Of a stretch of 64,000 nucleotides of DNA, positions 37,701 through 50,900 are shown one piece after another (the stretch's first letter is position 1; the number at the start of each line of letters is the position of its first letter). A model generated the notes under the pieces. That model worked only from the letters and a program-made list of their open reading frames with translations, had not been told where the DNA came from and did not search any database. A program made the translations under genes and the position numbers. The stretch is taken from contig WBMZ01011555.1 of NCBI GenBank assembly GCA_013400975.1, forward strand, positions 118,336-182,335. Reading direction: 5' to 3'. The stretch comes from Atrichornis clamosus (taxonomy: Eukaryota > Chordata > Aves > Passeriformes > Menuridae).

Positions 37701-40700
37701 ACACTTCTCTGATAGACAACAATGCCTTTATTTGCTTTAAATCTTTTCCTTCCTCCCCCTTTTTCCCCTTCTCTTTCCTTCCTTTGGTGCTAATGTAAAA
37801 AGAACAGCAGTCATGTCTTAGAAATAAAGCTCTGGAGCTAAAATTCCACTTTCATCAGCCATTTTGTTTGGGACCAGTTTTATAGCTAATGAAAGGTGTC
37901 CTGCTTGTAACTACCAAGAGGAGTGGTCCTGCTCTCCCACACAACCCTTTCACTTCTGCCAGCACTGGTGCTTAGCTAATACCACTGTCTTTCCCTTTCC
38001 AGAATCCCTCATGGCCATGATGTGTGACTCCCTCTTCTTTGTCCTGTCATTTTAGGAAAAGTTGTAACGTTCTATTAGATGTGCCTCAGGTCAAGGAGCA
38101 GGGCTCATGCGGAAAGGAAATCTGCAGGTGAAAATCACCCCTCACTATTTTTCTCCAATATATTCTTCTCTGGCCTTACTGTCCCACTGGAGGATCAGCC
38201 TGTAAGCATCATCTTCCTCATGCAGTCAGTCCCAGAAAGTATTTTTAATGCATTCGAAGCTGACTGTGGAAAGGTGATGAAAGAGGGATGCAGTCAGTGT
38301 TAGAAATCCTGGGAAAGAGGTCAAAGATGTTTTAAGCCTCTGGTGGTTCTGGAAAATGCCACAGATTTCTGCAGCTGCTTACACATAATTTTCAGATTAA
38401 ATTTAGGGATCCCAACACTACCTACGTTCCCTTAAGCATTGTATGTTCTTTTTTCCCTGGTAATTACCTCTGATATTATGTCTTGACAGCTGTTACTTAA
38501 ATTATTAAGGTTACTTAAGGTATAATAAAATCTATTTATCTTTTTCTTTCAGATTGTTGATGTCCTGTCCATTGTACAAACAGTAAAAAGAACTCTGGTG
38601 TTTCATAACACCAAACTTCTGAGTGCATAACGTTTTGAATGGCTTTCTAGGTCAAAAGAATCAAACCTGTAGCTTCTACAGTACTGAAGTAGTTGATGAA
38701 TGAAGGAATTAGGCAAAGCCTTTATGTACAGACTGCAAAGTAAAATCTGTCATCTATATTTTTAAGGTAAACATTTTTCATTATTATCGTCAATAGGGTG
38801 AATTTCAGCTATACATGCCTGCAAGGAGCTAAAATGACTTCATGTCTCATGGACCAGCCAAATTTCGTTATTTTCTACCAAACTGAGACTGCTAAGACTT
38901 GGGGTGGCACAAGCCTTGCTGACTGAAATTACTAAATGTCAGTGCAGAAACAGAATAAGAGAGTCAATTTTTAAGAATTCCAACTACTTTACCTTATTAA
39001 TATCTAAAATTACCTTTTACTTTGTAAGAATTATTAAACAAATTTTATAATAAATATTTCTTAGTAATATCCAATTTTATTATTTGCTAAGAATATCTGC
39101 AGTAGAAATCGAAGAAGTCTTCTAAAACGTCTATTAGGAGCTCAAAGTGTGTAAATGAAACTTGTAGATTTTAAAAAATCCTAGCCTGAAGAAGCAAGTG
39201 CTACTTTTCAAAAGCAGTAGGTAAAGCTGTGTCTGCACTCCCTCTCATGCCCTAAGGCCCTGCACAGTGGTTTCTTGTGAGGGAGTAACACAGTCTGCAT
39301 GCCCTGAGACAGCCAACAGAGCTTCCCTTGGTCACGGTGACGTCTGCAGTTCTCCCACTCCTTTTGGGAAGGGGACTGTGAGCAATGAAGTCAATCCACA
39401 CAGTGCACTGGGCAGCCAACATATGGTAACAACTTTCAGATCTGACCAGATAATGTTAGGCACACACGGGCAACTGAAGATTTTCATTTTCAGTGGCCAG
39501 TCCCTGATGGATTGTGTCATGTCAGGCAGTGCTCTTCTGTTTTCTCATATATTCCATCCTGGGAGAAACACTTCAGGTTTCTTCACCCCTTCCCCTTGTT
39601 TTGAGCACTGGCTACCATCTTCTCCTAACTTTCCTTGGCAAATCTGGTTTTCGGTTCTTTTCCTTGTGTTATAAATCACTGGTCACTTAAATTTCCACTG
39701 TACTTTCCATCCTTTTACCTGTTTCTGCATCTTTGTTTTCTCATTTTCTGTTTATTGCTGGCAGTATATCAGCCTCCTGCTGTCTGAAGAACACCTCAGA
39801 GATTTTTGTCTGGTATAAGTCATCTGATAAGAAATAGAAAATAAGTGCTAGATCTTTCTTAACACACTCTTAAGGATGTCATAAGATAAAAAGGACCAAA
39901 TATCCCTGAGAATGATTTTTTTTTGGGTTGTTTGTTACATGGCCCTGCTGTTGAGGTCAGTGAGCTCTCAGCAGCTGCTTCCAAAGCTGGTTGGGTTCCT
40001 GAATGCTGATTCCTTATGATATATTTAGATGGATAACCTGGCAAAAGATTCCTACCAACAATAGATAAAGAAAAGGGAGCACCAATACCTCAACACTGAC
40101 TTTATTTCCCTGCTCCTAACTGTTATTTTCCACAGAGATTATTACAAGAAGTCCTAACTTAAAATTGATGCTGGGGGCTTTGCTGAGAGCATGAATCAAA
40201 GGTTAGATATGAGCATTAAGACTTGGAATTTAAAGTTCTCCTTTTTCTGTACTGCCACTGAATCTACATGACTCAAATTTTTTTTATTTTAGATAAATAA
40301 TTTTGTATCTTAGTTTCTATCTGTAAGATGTCAATAATGCTAGTCATAAAGATGTTAACAGTGAATTAATGAATTCAAAGTACTCAGCATTTCTTGTTAA
40401 GAACCTGGCAGGGAACTAGAGCAAATCATAATTTTGAACTTCAATCCTGAGAAGGAAATGCATGCATCTCTTTAGTCAGAACGATACTAATTAAACAGAC
40501 AGGTGAAAATTTTGTGCCTGGAACTTTCCTACAAATACAAATATTTTTTACAGAAATATTAAGGTAAATAAAACCGTCATCAATCAAAACAAATCCTCAG
40601 AACTTAGCATTCAGGGTTCCCCTCAGGAAGTAATGTAGAGCAGAGCTATCTGGCTAGTAAATTCTGAATCTGAAAAGTCTCTAGAAAGCGGTGTGAAATG

Positions 40701-42499
40701 AAGAACTCTGATATCTTTCTTTTGTTATTAATGAAAATACACAAGAACAATTTTATCCTGCTTATCTGTTGCCTGTTTTGGGTCTGTTGCTGATAAAAAA
40801 GCATGCTATCTTAACACTTGGTTTATTTGTAGTTTGTCCTACAGGCAGTATTGGAAGATTCTAAGACCTTCATAGTTGCAGTAAATTAAGTTGTAGTCAC
40901 AAGAATAGCTCATCACTGCCTGAGGTCTGAACGAGTGAGAAAAAAAATCTGTCAGCCAATAAATAAAGTTAATAGCAAAGTTTAGTCTCTGTAGTGAGAC
41001 TGCTGATCTAATTTTATTTAAAAGTTGACAGGACCAGAGTCTCAGTGTAAGGCAGTATTGGTCCTCTGCAATCAATAGAACTGATTTACAGCTGCAGCTG
41101 CATGACCAAAATTATTTTATAACTAAGCGCTCTATGTTCTGACGTGACTCAGAAGTATCACCACTGTTTTGCATCAAAGAAGTATTGGGTTTGGAATTGC
41201 AGCCTTCTCAGCACATAGTAAAGTCATAGAGAGATCTAATGGTCATCATTCAGGCTGTCAATGAGCAGGCAGCTCAGTTCCCATCAGAAGCTGCTACATA
41301 TTCCATGCAGTCAGGTGCACTGCGTGCGTATGTTTGTGGCTTAACTGCAGAGTCATCTGTACTGAGAATTGAGTTTGATTGCCTGTATTTGGAATTTCTA
41401 CAGCAACATTCAAAAGGGCTTTGAAATATTATTTGCTAAAATATTTTCATCCATGTAGCATTTGTTAGGCTAGGGATTCGTCTTCTGATAATCCAGAGTG
41501 CTTTAAAATTCTAACATAATTATTTAACTAAATGGGAAAATCTTGTTACAGACAACCTTCACATTTCCCAGCAGCAACAATGAAGATAAATGTGGGTGCG
41601 TTATCGTCACAGCATTCCAAAAAACACATTAAGGGAAGTGATACATCAAAGCTGACGTGTCCTAGAGACTGCCGGGGATAAGTGGTCAATAACTGGGCAG
41701 CAGGGCCAGAAGTGTGCAGGCAGCCTTGACTGGTGCCCTTCTGTCAGACGCAGTGCCCTGTAAAAAAAGCAGCAGTCAGGAACTTGCAAAAACTTGGAAG
41801 TTGTGAAGATATGTAGCAACAGTGTTTCTGAACCGTTGCCATATGGCCATGGGTCCCACCTCCAACCAGTGTGCTGTTGTGCCCCTCAGAGAAGCATCTC
41901 TGTGAGTGGAAGGTGACCCTGGGCACCCATAGAGGCTTCCCCTGCCCAGCTCTCCTGGGTTCTGTTCTCTGCTGGATACCCCTGAGTGATCCTTCAGCCC
42001 TCCGTGTGAAGCAATCAGATCTTCTGGGTACCGTGGGGTGAGAGGCCTCTGTGTGTGTGCTTTGGGTCAGTGTCCTCGTCCATGTGGTAACAATGTCCCT
42101 AACGGGTACACTGCACCTCTTACCTGTTAAATCACATTGCAGTGTCTCCTTGGTGACCCCCTCCTTGTTTGTTAGTTTTGGACATTAGCTTTGATTGCAA
42201 ATTTGAGTCTGTTCTCTATGTGAGGTTATTTTTATGTACATTTCTGGCAACTCTGCAGCCTTCATGTCCTGAAACATTTCAGTTTCCTCCTCTCCAGGAG
42301 AAAACCTTTTAACAGGTTAACACAGAGCCAGTACTGTCCTATTGCTACCTTAGGAAAGAGGGCAGGAGCCACTTTGCCGGACATTATTCTCAGAACATGG
42401 TAAAGAACTTTGATGTAATTTCCACTGAGAGACCTTATTGCAATGCCCCAGTGCTTAAAGGGGGTTTAATAAAAAGAGGAAGAACAATTTCTTGCATGG
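28766..42499. other. Long AT-rich stretch with no recognised gene or repeat
   Basis: No gene or dispersed repeat was recognised. It holds an A-run at about 31121-31135 and an alternating TA tract near 36150-36170. The segment around 35100-35800 is especially AT-rich. A moderately GC-richer patch runs from about 41580 to 42340. Open frames here (for example 39267-39674, which has no ATG start) show no family resemblance that I can identify. Distal GABRG1 3'UTR could occupy the first part. Confidence 0.6.
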
Positions 42500-42778
42500 G
42501 CAGATAGTGACAGGACAAGGGGCAAAGGTTTTTGACTGAAAGAAAGCAGATTTAGATTAGATGCTAGGAAAAAATTCTTTACTCAGAGGGTGCTGCGTCA
42601 CTGGAACAAGCTGCTCAGAGAGGTTATGGATGTCCCATCCCTGGAAGTGTTCAAGGCCAGGCTGGATGGGGCCCTGAGCAACCTTATCTAGTGAAAGCAG
42701 ACCCTGCCTATGGCAAGAGGATTGAAACTAGATTATCTTTAAGGTCCCTTCCAACTCAAACGATCCTGTGATTCTAGG
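42500..42778 (+). mobile_element. CR1 LINE 3' end
   Basis: The + strand contains GACAGGACAAGGGGCAAAGG, AGAGGTTATGGATGTCCCAT and CCTGGAAGTGTTCAAGGCCA, then TAAGGTCCCTTCCAACTCAA and GATCCTGTGATTCTAGGAT. This is the canonical end of CR1 ORF2 plus its 3'UTR and octamer-like tail. It is 5'-truncated to about 280 bp. Confidence 0.94.
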
Positions 42779-45164
42779 ATTTAATTGCAGTGGAGGGGAT
42801 ACACAATAGAAGTATCCTTAGCTACCTCCTATAGATTAGAAGACAGGTTTGCTAATGTTGAGTGCATATTTGCCCATGAACTCTGCAGTAGAGACATGTT
42901 TATTCTGTTACAAGCACTGTTTAGAGAATGATATTTTATACCACTGTGTTGAACTAGCACACAATGTCTTTATTCACTGAAACAGTTCCCTTTTTGTAAA
43001 CAACTATTGATGCTAACAACTACTTATTTAAACAACTTGAAGTCATACAATAATTAATAACTTTAAAAGAGATCCAAGTGATTGACAGTCCACTATTGTG
43101 TAATAGCCTATATGGCTAAAATGCAGCATCTGAGGGATTACAGGCACTTGATATAATTCAATTTCTGATTCTTAGTTAAAATTTAATACAAATTTGCAAT
43201 GTCACACATTATTTTTGGTAGAATTTTCCTCTATTCATTTGTATTTTGACTTTGTAAATGTTTTTCTTACCTTCAGTCCATTATTCCAGCAGGGTCTAGC
43301 ATCTGGTGATACCATTGCTTCCCATCTCTCACTCGCCTGAGAGATTTTCATGATTTTGTTCTTTCTTGTTTCCTCTGCCCCTCCATACCACCACTTTTCC
43401 CTTTGGGAAACTTGGGTGCAGCAACTGAACTAATACTCAGAAAAACCTTTCAAATTATGTAGCGATGCTTGCATTGAATTTTGAGCTATCATCCAGGTAG
43501 ATAAACAGTTCAACATTTCAGGCACACAAAGTTCAATGAGAGATAAACAAGTAGGACTGGATGAAGAAATTATGGCCTACCACTAAAATCAAATTTATAT
43601 CCTGGAATTCTTGTTTTTTAACAATAAAAAAGGCAGCTGCAAAATTTCCTTTGATTCTTGCTTCTCAAAGTATGACAATGAGGGATAAAAGGGATGAGTT
43701 CAAAATAAATTTTGGAGTGGTTAGAGGAACTGATCTGGCAGTATGAAGAGTGCTGTGCCATGCTCTGCTGAGAAGTGCTTTCCTGAGCATAGTTATACTA
43801 GTACTTCTTTCCCAGAGCTGGGTGTAGTCACATCCTGACTCAGTTCTGTGATCAGACAGGGAAAGGAGATTGGCACAGGACTCAAATAACCTCTTCTGCT
43901 TATCTGGTGATTTCTGTGGCCAGGAGGTCCAGGTGGACCATCAACCTGGGAGCTCCCCCAGGGTCCAGCCCCAGGCTGGTGGTGTGCTGTTGGCACATCT
44001 GCCCCATCTTGCACACACAGCCTCAGTGATAACTGCTCTGCTTAGTTTGAGTCTTTCCATCTCTGCTGAATGCAGCAGGGAAAGAGGAAGCTTTAAAACA
44101 CAACAGGCAGACTTTCCATTATGGCTCCAGTCTCCTGTCTTCTGTGAGAAAGGCAGTGGTTCCCTCTGCTTAGAGACTAATGTCTCACAGGGAGGAAGGA
44201 GACTGTTCTCTTTCTTCCCCCACACCAACCGCACAGTCCATACCGGGTTTTTTTCAGGGCTACTTGGTGCAGTACTTCAGAATGAAACCAGAAACGAGTA
44301 CCTGAGAGAATGTCTATATTCTTTTTGTTGGGGGAAAAATATGTAGAATTAATTCAGCAGAATATCCCCTGGCCAGGGCTATCAGAGAATGCAAAATCAT
44401 GTATTTTACCTTTCTCCAGGGCAAGTTGTGTTTTTGCTCATGAGTCTTCCTCAGTTTTACCAGCCCTGCTCTTCCTTCTCTGTCTTAGTGTTTTATCTTG
44501 CCTGTCACCATTTCACTTTCAGACTGCTGCTCCTAAAATATCAATCAGGCAGGTTCACAACTGTACGTTTTAAATGGATTACAGTAGAAGAGTAAATTAA
44601 AATCTCTGTATTTGAGGCCTTTCCAACCCCTTGAGGCTCTGGACCATGTAGAGAAGGGAGAAAGCTTGCACCAAGCTGAGATTAACCTTTATTTGCTTTG
44701 TATTTCTAAACTTTTTGTGTTCTCCATTAAAAATATTTTCTTTGAAGGCTTTCCCTCATGAAAGAGATTATGGTTTGCCTGAGAAATAATAATTAGCTGA
44801 TAATTTAGGCTGAAAGTAAACCACTAGTTCATGATTCATAATCCAACAGGGAAATTATAATTGCCTGTGAGATAATCCAATGTTGCATTCTAATAGCCAT
44901 TATCCCCTTGGGGAAAGGCTGTGTGAAGGTGATGTTTTACCTGGAGACACCTTCATTGGGAGATGGAAGCTGAGGGTTCCTTCTTGCTCCTTTTCCTACC
45001 TAGACAAAGCTTTCCAAGAATAGTCTCTTCACAGTTTCCTTCTACAGGGGCATTTCCCTAGAAAGAAGTAAGAGAAAGCAGAAAGATCCAAGCACTGAAG
45101 GAGTTAAACAAAACTTTGAACGTCAGTGGAAGACCCTATACCTTTCAGTGCATCTGCAGATGAT
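42779..45164. other. Intergenic, with a GC-richer patch at about 43870-44250
   Basis: No gene was recognised. An open frame with a non-ATG start runs through 43870-44346 (158 codons) in a patch richer in G and C than its surroundings. I recognise no domain in it. A cluster of ATTA/TAAT motifs lies at about 44775-44905. Confidence 0.5.
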
Positions 45165-46010
45165 GCACCACCCAAAGTGATGGTGAATGAAGTTAAATCC
45201 AGTTGGCAGTGGGTCACCAGTGGTGTTCCCCAGGACTGTACAGAGGGATCCGAACAGACTGGATTGATGGGCCAAGGTCAGTGGTGTGAGGTTCAAGAAG
45301 ACAAAGTGGCGGGTACAGGACTTGGGTCATGACAACCCCCTACAGCACCACAGGCCGGGGGCAGAGTGGGTGGAAAGCTGCCCAGAGGAAAAGGACCTGG
45401 GGGTGCTGGTTGATGGTGGCTGAACATGAGCCAGTGTGTGCCCAGGTGACCAAGAAGGCCAGTGGCATCCTGGCCTGTATCAAGAATATTGTGGCCAGCA
45501 GGACTAGCAAAGTAATTCTGTACTTGGCACTGCTGAGGCCACAACTCAAATCCTGTGTCCAGTTCTGGGCCCCTCACTACAAGAAGGACATTGAGGTGCT
45601 GGAGCTTATCCAGGGAAGGGCAAGGCAGGTGGTGAAGCAGCTGGAGCACAAGTCCTATGAGGAGCGGCTGAGGGAGCTGTGGTTGTTTAGTCTGGACAAA
45701 TGGAGGCTGAGGGGGAGCCTTATTGCTCTCTATAAATACCTGAAAGGAGATTGTAACCAGGTAGAGGACAGTCAGTTCTCTCAAATAACAAGTGAGAGGA
45801 CAAGAGGAAATGGCCTCAAGTTGCACCAGGGGAGATTTAGATTGGCTATTAGAAAAAATTTCTTCATAGAGATATTTGTCAAGCGTTGGAACAGCCTGCC
45901 CAGGGAAGAGGTTGAGTCACCATTCCTGAAAGTATTTAAAAGAGGTGTAGGTGTGACACCTGAGGACATGGTTTGGAGGTGAATGTAGTGGGCTGATCTT
46001 GGCTGGATGA
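45165..46010 (+). mobile_element. CR1 LINE with internal deletion of the RT core
   Basis: The + strand matches CR1 ORF2. It starts at VKSSWQWVTSGVPQ, then jumps to a position well past the usual FADDT box, so the polymerase core is deleted. After one frame change the frame is open to 45982, with [40 protein letters not shown] and [16 protein letters not shown]. The 3' tail after the stop is short and diverged (GGGCTGATCTTGGCTGG). The copy cannot encode an active reverse transcriptase. Confidence 0.92.
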
Positions 46011-47255
46011 AATGCCTTGTGCCTCTGTGGAGAACTAAGCTCATCCAAAATTACTAGTTTTTGTTTGGATCTGCACTTCTAGACACTGCTTTAGCCTAAG
46101 CCTAGTGCAGGAACATCTGTAGAATTCATTAGAAAGTGCAATCCATTCTGTATGACCTGCATGAAACCATCAGCTGGGTTAAATCTATGGCTTGAACAGA
46201 AGATAAGAAATAATGGAGTCAGGAAGAACTGTTTTGGACCTTACAGAGCTTCCTTTGAACTTAAATTGAATTGCAGTCTCTTTGTAGGCACTAGATGATT
46301 TTTTTTTTTTAATTCCACAGTTCACAAACAGACAAATAAGAGTATGGAAAAAGAATATAATTATTAAGGAAGTCTTCCTTTTCAATTGAAACTGTTGTGT
46401 TTGGATAATCTTGTGTACAGTTCTGCCGGATATTACCAAGCTGGATTAAGTTGAGTCTTGATCGTGTTATAGATTGTTTAAACCTTTGGGAATGTAAAGA
46501 AGTTCATTGAACAGAGACCTGTAGGGAAAGAATCTGAACTGCTATTGAGGCTTCTTTTTGGCAAGATAGTATATGAAATTCTATTGAAAATGCCTTCTTA
46601 ACAATTAATTTTTTAATTCCAGTAGTAGATGACCTGTTTGTCAAGTAGGTTACAGCTGCTTGGGATTGCCTCTACTTAGTAGACAGGATGACTGAGTCAT
46701 ACTTTTACTGAATTACCCTCTGGCCAGCAAAAGATGTTTCTAAACCAGAGTGCCATCCAGAGGGAACTTGGTTTGTGTACTAGCTCTTCTTTGGTCTGTG
46801 CTAGAATAACAATCTTGCTCTTTCTGAGGTAGAAAGAAGAACATGCTTTATATCTAGAAACTGGAACTTAAGAGAATTGCTACAATCTTGTTATGGAGAC
46901 CTCTGACTTTAGCAGATTGTTCCCATATCTCTGTTAGGAGTTTTTATGAGACTGAAGCAAGGAAACAAAGCAAAACACAGAAATTTAGGCATTGTGACTT
47001 TTACATGAGTGAATCAAGCTGTGAGGGTATAGTTTTGGAAAACGCTGGCTCTTGTCATGGCAGTACGACCATCCTTTTTTATTGATCTGCAGAACAGCCT
47101 TCCTGACATGATATTTCTGTTACTTGTATGGTGGAAATGCTAGTAAGCCCCTTTGAAATGTTTCTCTTTTGTTGTACTGAAGTATCTGGTTATTCTTAGA
47201 TGACAGGTAAAATGACCTTCTCTGTTTCTAGTGCTTCTGGACAAAATGGTTGTGT
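46011..47255. other. Intergenic, nothing recognised
   Basis: AT-rich sequence with a T-run near 46299-46310. No gene or repeat was recognised. Confidence 0.6.
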
Positions 47256-47940
47256 CTGTGGTAGGTTAGCCTTTGCCAGCAGCTAAACTTCCACCCAGCT
47301 GCTTGTTCACTGTCTCCTCCTCAGCCAGCAGAGGAGAGAGAAAATAGGAAGAAAAGGGATGAGAAACCTCATGGGCCAAGATCCCTTTGCCAGTTACCAT
47401 CACAAGCAAAACCGACTAGACCTGGGGAAAATTAACTTATTGCAAGTTAAAATAGTTATTAAAGAATTGATTTGGGTAGGAGGAAACAAAAAACCATGAA
47501 ACTAACACCTTTTCTTCCCCCTTTCCCGGGCTCACTCTCACTCTGTCACTCCAGTCTTTGCTCCCCCACCAGGTGGTGCAGGAGTGTCGGGAGTGGGTTA
47601 CATCGGGACACAGTGGTTTCTCTCTGCTCCTCCTTCCTCCTCACACTTTTCCTCTGCTCTGGCCTCATCTCTTAAAGGGTTGCAGTTCTTCAGGAGTATC
47701 TACTTAACCACGGAGCACCTTCTCTTTCCCTTCCACTCTTGGTGTTCCCACTGCTGTGCCTCACTCTTTTCTACCCTCCTGCACTGCCTGTGTGGTGTTT
47801 CCTGCCCTTTTAAAATACATTTTCACAGAAATGCCTCCAGCTTGTCTTATGGGCTCACTATGGTCTGTGGTGGGACTATTGAACCCTCTTCCCAGTGGGC
47901 AATCTTTCACAAATTCCTAGCTATGCCTGAATATTACTTT
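47256..47940 (-). mobile_element. Diverged avian ERV LTR-like element, probably solo
   Basis: The + strand begins near TGTGGTAGGTTAGCC. It continues with TCCTCAGCCAGCAGAGGAGA, GACCTGGGGAAAATTAACTT and TTCCCGGGCTCACTCTCACT, and a C/T-rich segment with GGGTTGCAGTTCTTCAGGAG. This order resembles a known avian LTR read in reverse, as I recall it. On the minus strand the TATA-like segment would fall near 47805-47815. Open frames inside (for example 47584-47949, no ATG start) are therefore unlikely to be genes. Both ends are degenerate and no target duplication was established. Confidence 0.55.
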
Positions 47941-50900
47941 GAGAAGTAAACTTTGAGAAAGTGTTTTGAAACACTTTATTTTGTACTGTGGAACAGTCAT
48001 GACCGTACTGAGAAGACCATTCTCCCTCTTGAAGTCCTCCAGGACCCAAGGATGGCTGTAGAAACCATACATTCCTCCTCATAGGAAGTTAAAATACAGT
48101 AATTTATCTTAATGAATGAGAGTTCCAATCTGAAAATGTAGTTTCTAATCACAATATAGCTCATTTTCACTGAATCTCAGTGATTTAAACAATTTATTTA
48201 AATCAGTGATTAATTAAAAATTCTGCAAGTAAACCTCACAGTTTAGAGGTAATTTCTGGCAGTCAGTAAGCTGCATTCCTGTGACCAATAAATATATTCT
48301 TTTCATACTATTAGATCCTTCAACCTGCTTGAGTAAAGTTAAAAATGGCTGTTAATGTAAATACTAGCAAAATGTTACAATGGAATCCAGTAACTAACTA
48401 AATTTTCCTTTGGCAAGAAGAATATGATTTATATTACCTAAATAGCTTTTCAGACCACATTGTTTTGATTTATCTCGGTAGATGCAAGAAAAATATATTT
48501 CATGAGACAATATTGCTAACATTGATAATGTTTGCTAGTATTACTAAAACATAAGTGCAAAATTGCTGCTGTTCACAATACACCAGCAGGAAAAGACCAG
48601 ATTGTTGATCAACCTGATGCAGAGACATGCTGACAGCAGACTATTTATTTACCATTTCTAATTCCTAGTCTGCCCAAAAAAGCATCACTTGTTTTTAGCA
48701 GTGATTCAAGCTGACATTTGCATCACACTGCATCACATTACATTAAGCAGCATTATGATCTGGAGGAATGCTAAGCTTTGTAGGTAGAGTAGACAATTTA
48801 AAACAGCAGCTCCAAATGAAACACATAGCTAAGGAAAGAGCCTTGAGGTTTAGCACAGCTGCTGCAGGGCGATTGAATGGAATTTGGTCTGTAAAGATTG
48901 GAAGACACCATTTCAGAAATGTAAGTGGTCTCATCAACTCAACTAGAGCCCAGAGCTACTTCCTGAGGTGCTCAAGTTGTTTAAATCTGCCTGAGAGCTT
49001 TTTGCATGCATACAAGATGGTTATTTCCTGAAGCCCTGCTAGTGCATTTATTAAAAAAGGTCTCAAATGAACCAGCACCTTTGTTTTCGTAGTTCAGTAT
49101 ACCTTTTCTCAGGCATATATCAGATTACACCCAAAAATACTACCCACTGAACTCCCAGCTGACCTCTAATCACACTTTGCATTAGTCTCAACAACCTAGT
49201 AGAAGGTGAGAATATTTTTTTTTTCCCTTTAATGCCTTTCCTCCCTTTCTTTCTAGGGAAGCTTGCCATCTTCCAGCTGGCTTTATACTGGGCAGGTCTC
49301 TGTTTTATTATTTGCCCCTGTGTTTACCCTTGGAAAGATATTTAAGAAGCTGTGGCATGAGCTGTGGGGACTCCAGTGTAGTGCTGTGTGACAGATAATG
49401 TTACTCAATGGTGGAAATATGCTTAGGTGCTCAGAAATATACGTAAGTTTGTTGAGATTTCATAGGAAACAAAGGTCCAGCTTAGATCAATACACAAATG
49501 TTAATATTCAGCAACAGTTTAAGGATGGGCTAAATCTGCCCATTTAGAGCTTTGTATTTAGGATTATGTCAGATAGCCAAGAACTACACATACACATCAA
49601 AACTCATGTGACAAACTGAGGAACAAAAATAACAGGCTTTCTTCCTCTTGTCGACCTTCAGTTGATGATGATATTACAGAGAGCTGTGAGCTGAAGGCAG
49701 GGAGTTTTGCCTTTCTAGCTGCTATCTCTGATCATCATGACCAGTATACCTTCATCAACCTCATTCTGAAGATTACCTAAACAAAAGAAGTCAGAGAGGT
49801 ATTTCCAGAGCTGAATTTAACAACAGAAGATTTGAATGAGAAACATGGATTCCTTCTTTTCTCTTCCCCTCTTGTGTCTCCTTTTACTTCCCCAGACACA
49901 TTTATTTTCTGTCTCCATTTCCATTTGCATTCTGCTGACTCTTTTCCTGGCAGACTGAAACAAAGATTCTTTAACAAAAATGCTTTACTCTTCTGATTAG
50001 AAAGGTGGCAAAAAGAACAATATCTCACTGGCACAAGTTTGCCAGGTCTTGGCAAGGCTTATAGGATCAGGGACCAGACATTGCAAAGGATTAAGATTCT
50101 TAAAGCAGGATTCATGCTGACATTTAGTGATGAAATCCAAAATTGTGGCTTCAAATTTTATCTCCTTAATCTTGAAGCTGTCTGAAATCACCAAGACTTA
50201 ATTTCTGTCAGTACAAAATCTACTCTTATACTGATGATATATGTGTGCAGCTCTACAAATTTTGTTTTCAGATATATTTTTAAAAACCAGAATGTCAGAG
50301 GACCACAGTGTTTCAGCACAGCAGAAAGGTACTTTTTCTGGTTTTCACGTCTGATTCTGTTGCTCTGACCTGTTTGTGAAGTGTTGTCAGATAATACTGG
50401 CTGCTGCTATTTAGGAAAGGAGTGTCAGGGGACACTTGACGACACTGGAGAGTCCTGAAACTATATTTCTTTTTCAGGAACTTTAATTTATGTTGATTTG
50501 AGAGTCCTGGGGATTAAAGATGGCAAGAATAGAGGACGGACTCTGAAAAACAGTGATGAAAGTGTTCTTTTCAGCCCCTTTAAAGTGCCTTGACCCAGGT
50601 CAGCAAACTGGGCTTGAAACCTTGTCTGTTCCTAACTTTTTTGCTTTTTGGTTATCTCTGCCATTCCCATAGTGCCCACTCAGTTGTGGAGTTGGGACTG
50701 CAAAGCAAATCTTCAAACAGCAGCTGCAATAACTGATCTTTCATTTTGGAATATAGTTACCTGAAACTTATTTGCATGGTGAGGTTCAGTCAGACCGTTT
50801 AGAAGAGGGTGTGTCTGACTGAGATAAGAAAATATGTGTTTAGCTCCCCTCAGCTGAGAATTATTTGCCTGTCACAAGTTTAAGAGGGCAAAACTACTCT

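Noticed and set aside
39267..39674. 135-codon open frame downstream of GABRG1
   Set aside because: It has no ATG at its start, no recognised domain, no clear splice context and ordinary composition; it reads as a chance frame.
45293..45826. 177-codon minus-strand open frame
   Set aside because: It is the antisense shadow of the CR1 coding frame at 45329-45982.
47584..47949. 121-codon open frame
   Set aside because: It lies inside a diverged LTR-like element and has no ATG start.
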